Shown piece after piece: positions 5,157 to 7,242 of a stretch of 7,242 bases of DNA. The first letter of the stretch is position 1; every line of letters begins with the position of its first letter. Below the pieces are notes generated by a model. It was not told the origin of the DNA, did not search any database, and saw nothing but the letters and a program-made list of their open reading frames with translations. The position numbers and the translations under genes are program-made. The DNA comes from CAMBDR01 sp046597185 (lineage in GTDB: Bacteria > Pseudomonadota > Gammaproteobacteria > Burkholderiales > Burkholderiaceae_D), in NCBI GenBank assembly GCA_046597185.1, contig JBKJLF010000667.1:1-7242 (forward strand). Direction: 5' to 3'.

Positions 5157-6548
5157 ATGCGCATCGCCATGATTCTGTCCGCCATCCCCAGCCTGGCCTT
5201 GCTCGGCTGCACCCATTTACCCGCAAGCCAAACCAATCCAGCCAGCCCCATCGCCACCAGCTTTGTGCTACTGGGCGACCAAGGCCAAGCCGTGGCGCGG
5301 GTGCTCACCTATGGCGCAAGCTGCCCCAGTCTGCTGCTGGACGGCCAAAGTAAGCCCATGCAGGTACGCGCCCCCGCCGATACGCCCGCCTTGCGCAAAA
5401 CCGTGTACCCGGCAGAAATGACCAAACCTTCCGCCTTCCCCGTACTCACCTGCGAGCTGGCCTTGCCCCAAGGCACCCAAAGCGCACTGCTGGAAGGCAA
5501 ACCCCTCGCACTGCCGCCCGCCAACATCACGCGCATCGTCGTCATCGGTGATACCGGTTGCCGCGTGAGTGGCGATTCCATCCAGAACTGTAATGACGCG
5601 GCGCAATTTCCATTTGCCCAGGTAGCCGCCGCCGCCGCGCGCTGGCAACCGCAACTGGTGTTGCATGTGGGCGACTACCACTACCGCGAAACCGCATGCC
5701 CGGCCAATAACGCATGGTGCGCAGGCAGCCCGTGGGGTTATGGCTGGGATGCCTGGCAAGCCGATTTTTTCCAGCCAGCTCAAGCCCTGCTGCAAGCGGC
5801 CCCATGGGTCATGACGCGCGGCAACCACGAGTCGTGCGCGCGCGCCGGCCAAGGCTGGTATCGCTGGCTTGATACCAAACCTTTGCAAGCCGGACATGAT
5901 TGCAACCTGGCCAGTGATGATGAGAACGGCGATTATAACGATCCCTTCGCCGTCACGCTGGGGCAAGATGCACAAATCTTGGTATTCGATAGTTCCAAAG
6001 TCACCAATACCGCCTTACCCGCAGGCAGCCCGATGTTTGCCAAATTTGCGGATAATTTTCGCAAGCTGGAACAACTAGCCAATCAGGCCAAGTTTAATTT
6101 TGCCGTCAGCCATCACCCGGTGCTGGGCATGGTTGTCAAACCGAAAGAGGATGGCAGCCTTAAAATCCACCCCGGTAATCAGGCTTTGCAATCGGTATTT
6201 GCCATTCAGAACGCCAAGCTGATCCCCGCACCAATCCAGGCCTGGCTGGCGGGGCATGTGCATATTTGGCAGCAAGTGGGCTTTTCCAGTGACCACCCGA
6301 GCGCCTTTATTTCCGGCATTGCCGGTAGTTCGCTGGATGTGGCAGGTTTGCCCGAGGTGTTGCCACCCGGTACAAGCGCCGCACCCGGTGCCATCATCAA
6401 CAGCCACGCCAGCTATAACCAGGGCTTTGGTTTTATGACCATGGAGCGCGATGGGGCCAGCCATTGGCAAATCAAGCTGTGGGATGTGGACGGTAAGCTG
6501 TTAAAAACCTGTGAGCTGGAAGGGCGCGCTTCGCATTGCAAAAAATAG
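5157..6548 (+). CDS. Metallophosphoesterase lipoprotein (calcineurin / purple acid phosphatase-like)
   Basis: The 463-residue protein begins with a lipoprotein signal whose lipobox is 'LALLGC', with lipidation predicted at Cys18. An extra N-terminal domain (about 30-120) follows. The binuclear metal-centre motifs then occur in family order: 'GDTGC' (Asp132), 'GDYHYR' (Asp173, with Tyr176 where purple acid phosphatases have their metal-binding Tyr), 'GNHE' (Asn223, His224), 'SHHP' (His319/His320) and 'GHVH' (His367, His369). All metal ligands expected of an active enzyme are present. It should hydrolyse phosphate mono- or diesters at the cell envelope; the substrate is unknown. Besides Cys18 there are ten cysteines that fall into near pairs (56/99, 135/145, 181/188, 227/249, 452/461), consistent with disulfides in an exported protein. 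It is a single gene, intact, and more GC-rich and regular in codon use than the decayed DNA before it. Confidence 0.88.
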   Translation: MRIAMILSAIPSLALLGCTHLPASQTNPASPIATSFVLLGDQGQAVARVLTYGASCPSLLLDGQSKPMQVRAPADTPALRKTVYPAEMTKPSAFPVLTCELALPQGTQSALLEGKPLALPPANITRIVVIGDTGCRVSGDSIQNCNDAAQFPFAQVAAAAARWQPQLVLHVGDYHYRETACPANNAWCAGSPWGYGWDAWQADFFQPAQALLQAAPWVMTRGNHESCARAGQGWYRWLDTKPLQAGHDCNLASDDENGDYNDPFAVTLGQDAQILVFDSSKVTNTALPAGSPMFAKFADNFRKLEQLANQAKFNFAVSHHPVLGMVVKPKEDGSLKIHPGNQALQSVFAIQNAKLIPAPIQAWLAGHVHIWQQVGFSSDHPSAFISGIAGSSLDVAGLPEVLPPGTSAAPGAIINSHASYNQGFGFMTMERDGASHWQIKLWDVDGKLLKTCELEGRASHCKK

Positions 6549-6679
6549 TCAGAGCAATTTTGGGTCTTAAAATAATGTTTCGACTTGAATAGCGACGGCC
6601 AGGCTGCTGGCGGTATTGCGTGTGTAAATGAGGTTTTTCGGCTTTAATGTACTTTCTTTGCGTAGTCGTCTCACCTTTT

Positions 6680-6708
6680 TTGCGGTTTTACGTCTTATTC
6701 ATTATACG
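6680..6708 (+). promoter_or_regulatory. Candidate sigma-70 promoter upstream of the sigma-factor fragment
   Basis: TTGCGG (6680-6685) and TATACG (6703-6708) are separated by 17 bp, the optimal spacing; each hexamer matches its consensus partly (TTG--- and TATA--). Transcription would begin near 6715, giving a ~60-nt leader. The rest of 6549-6679 is AT-rich with no recognised feature. Confidence 0.35.
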
Positions 6709-6776
6709 AGGCGAAAACTCGCTGGTATGATTGAGTCAGGCAATATCGGGATCAGATTTTTGATGTGTGGAGATTG

Positions 6777-7073
6777 ATGAGTGATGAAAAACTACTCGGA
6801 GAAGCTGTGAGTGCCCCGCCAACACTCGCAGCCCAGACAGAGACGGAAATCGCTAACCAGGCGGTTGCGTTGTTGCAGCAGGGCGAGCACGGTCGCGAAT
6901 CGGCGGCATTATTGCTATATCGCAATTTTGGGCGGTGCATCATGCATTACTTTATACGAAATCGTGTTCCGCAAATAGATGCAGAAGAACTTGTGACAAA
7001 TGTTATTGTTAAATTTATTGATGGTGGTATTAATAAGAGTAAGTTCGACGCATCAATTGATTTGATGAGATAA
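6777..7073 (+). pseudogene. Truncated sigma-70 family (ECF-like) RNA polymerase sigma factor
   Basis: From ATG 6777, which has GGAG 4 nt upstream, the frame encodes 98 residues. Residues 26-82 resemble sigma-70 region 2: 'ALLQQGEHGRESAALLLYRN', then 'MHYFIRNRVPQIDAEELV' and 'VKFIDG'. The 'DAEELV..V..KF' segment corresponds to the part of region 2 that binds core RNA polymerase and the -10 element. Family members are about 160-200 residues and carry region 4 to recognise the -35; here the frame ends at TAA 7071-7073 soon after region 2, and no region 4 is found in any frame of the remaining 170 bp. An in-frame GTG at 6765 would add four residues but lies before the ribosome site. It is probably a gene cut by an insertion or deletion near 7050-7075. 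A region-2-only protein that competes for core polymerase is conceivable but unsupported. Confidence 0.55.
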
Positions 7074-7095
7074 TTCAAGAATTGATACGATTTTT

Positions 7096-7242
7096 GTGTG
7101 TAATTATGATACGTTTTTGGGTTTCATAGAGGAATTGACCGATGTAGAGCATGAGACATTGGTTGAAATGAGCAAGCATCACCGGTTTCCAGAGTTTCGT
7201 TTAAGGGGCCTTGGGCTATTGGCAATCAATGACGGGAACAAG
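7096..7242 (+). CDS. Partial ORF, possibly N-terminus of an IS630-like transposase
   Basis: This frame is open from 7069 (after a TGA at 7066-7068) to the window end, in a different frame from the sigma fragment. It contains 'FIEELTDVEHETLVEMSK', then 'HHRFPEFRLRGLGLLAINDG'. The pattern of acidic helix, HH-x-x-P, Arg-rich helix and LLA-x-N-x-G resembles the start of the helix-turn-helix domain of IS630-type transposases. That is a resemblance by eye only. No ATG suits the start: GTG 7096 is shown, while TTG 7117, TTG 7135 and ATG 7168 are also in frame. An AGAGGA at 7127-7132 is the only Shine-Dalgarno-like sequence. A terminal inverted repeat would be expected between about 7060 and 7110 but cannot be identified without the other end. 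Confidence 0.35.
   Translation, partial: MCNYDTFLGFIEELTDVEHETLVEMSKHHRFPEFRLRGLGLLAINDGNK

Noticed and set aside
5268..5975. 235-codon minus-strand ORF
   Set aside because: It is the antisense shadow of the phosphoesterase gene; Gly/Ala/Arg-rich, arising from GC-rich codons on the other strand.

Overview
The window reads as a piece of a betaproteobacterial chromosome, possibly of the Neisseriales/Chitinibacter type. This placement is an inference from the protein families (a pseudopilin of the short 'type II secretion system protein' kind, a ZntB-like CorA transporter, a MalS-type amylase) and from moderate GC with AT-richer intergenic DNA. No rRNA or other taxonomic marker is present, so it is tentative.

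Layout. (1) 1-456, plus strand: a stand-alone cyclic-nucleotide-binding domain protein with no DNA-binding domain. (2) 457-841: no protein gene, but a near-perfect tandem duplication (467-618 and 642-793). Each copy ends in the same intrinsic terminator and looks like a ~100-nt small RNA unit. (3) 842-1480, minus strand: a pseudopilin-like protein, divergent from (4) a CorA/ZntB-type metal-ion transporter (1601-2653, plus) and a four-helix membrane protein of unknown function (2684-3118, plus), which are probably co-transcribed. (5) 3115-5083: a decayed region. It holds the C-terminal part of a HigA/Xre-type antitoxin (minus strand), then a secreted alpha-amylase gene (plus strand) broken by at least three events: loss of its 5' end, an out-of-frame internal deletion, and loss of domain C with a fibronectin-III tail left behind. 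After these comes a minus-strand small gene that becomes readable only if two single-base changes in homopolymer runs are undone. (6) 5157-6548, plus: an intact, cysteine-rich lipoprotein of the metallophosphoesterase (purple acid phosphatase-like) fold. (7) 6777-7073, plus: a truncated sigma-70/ECF-like factor that stops just after region 2, followed by a different open frame running off the window end that may be the start of an IS630-like transposase.

The genes do not form one obvious pathway. The most interesting items are the twin sRNA-like repeats, which recall the tandem sibling sRNAs of Neisseria in architecture, the hidden frameshifted gene at 4802-5083, and the mosaic of gene remnants at 3115-4695. 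No CRISPR array, tRNA, rRNA, complete mobile element or complete defence system was seen.
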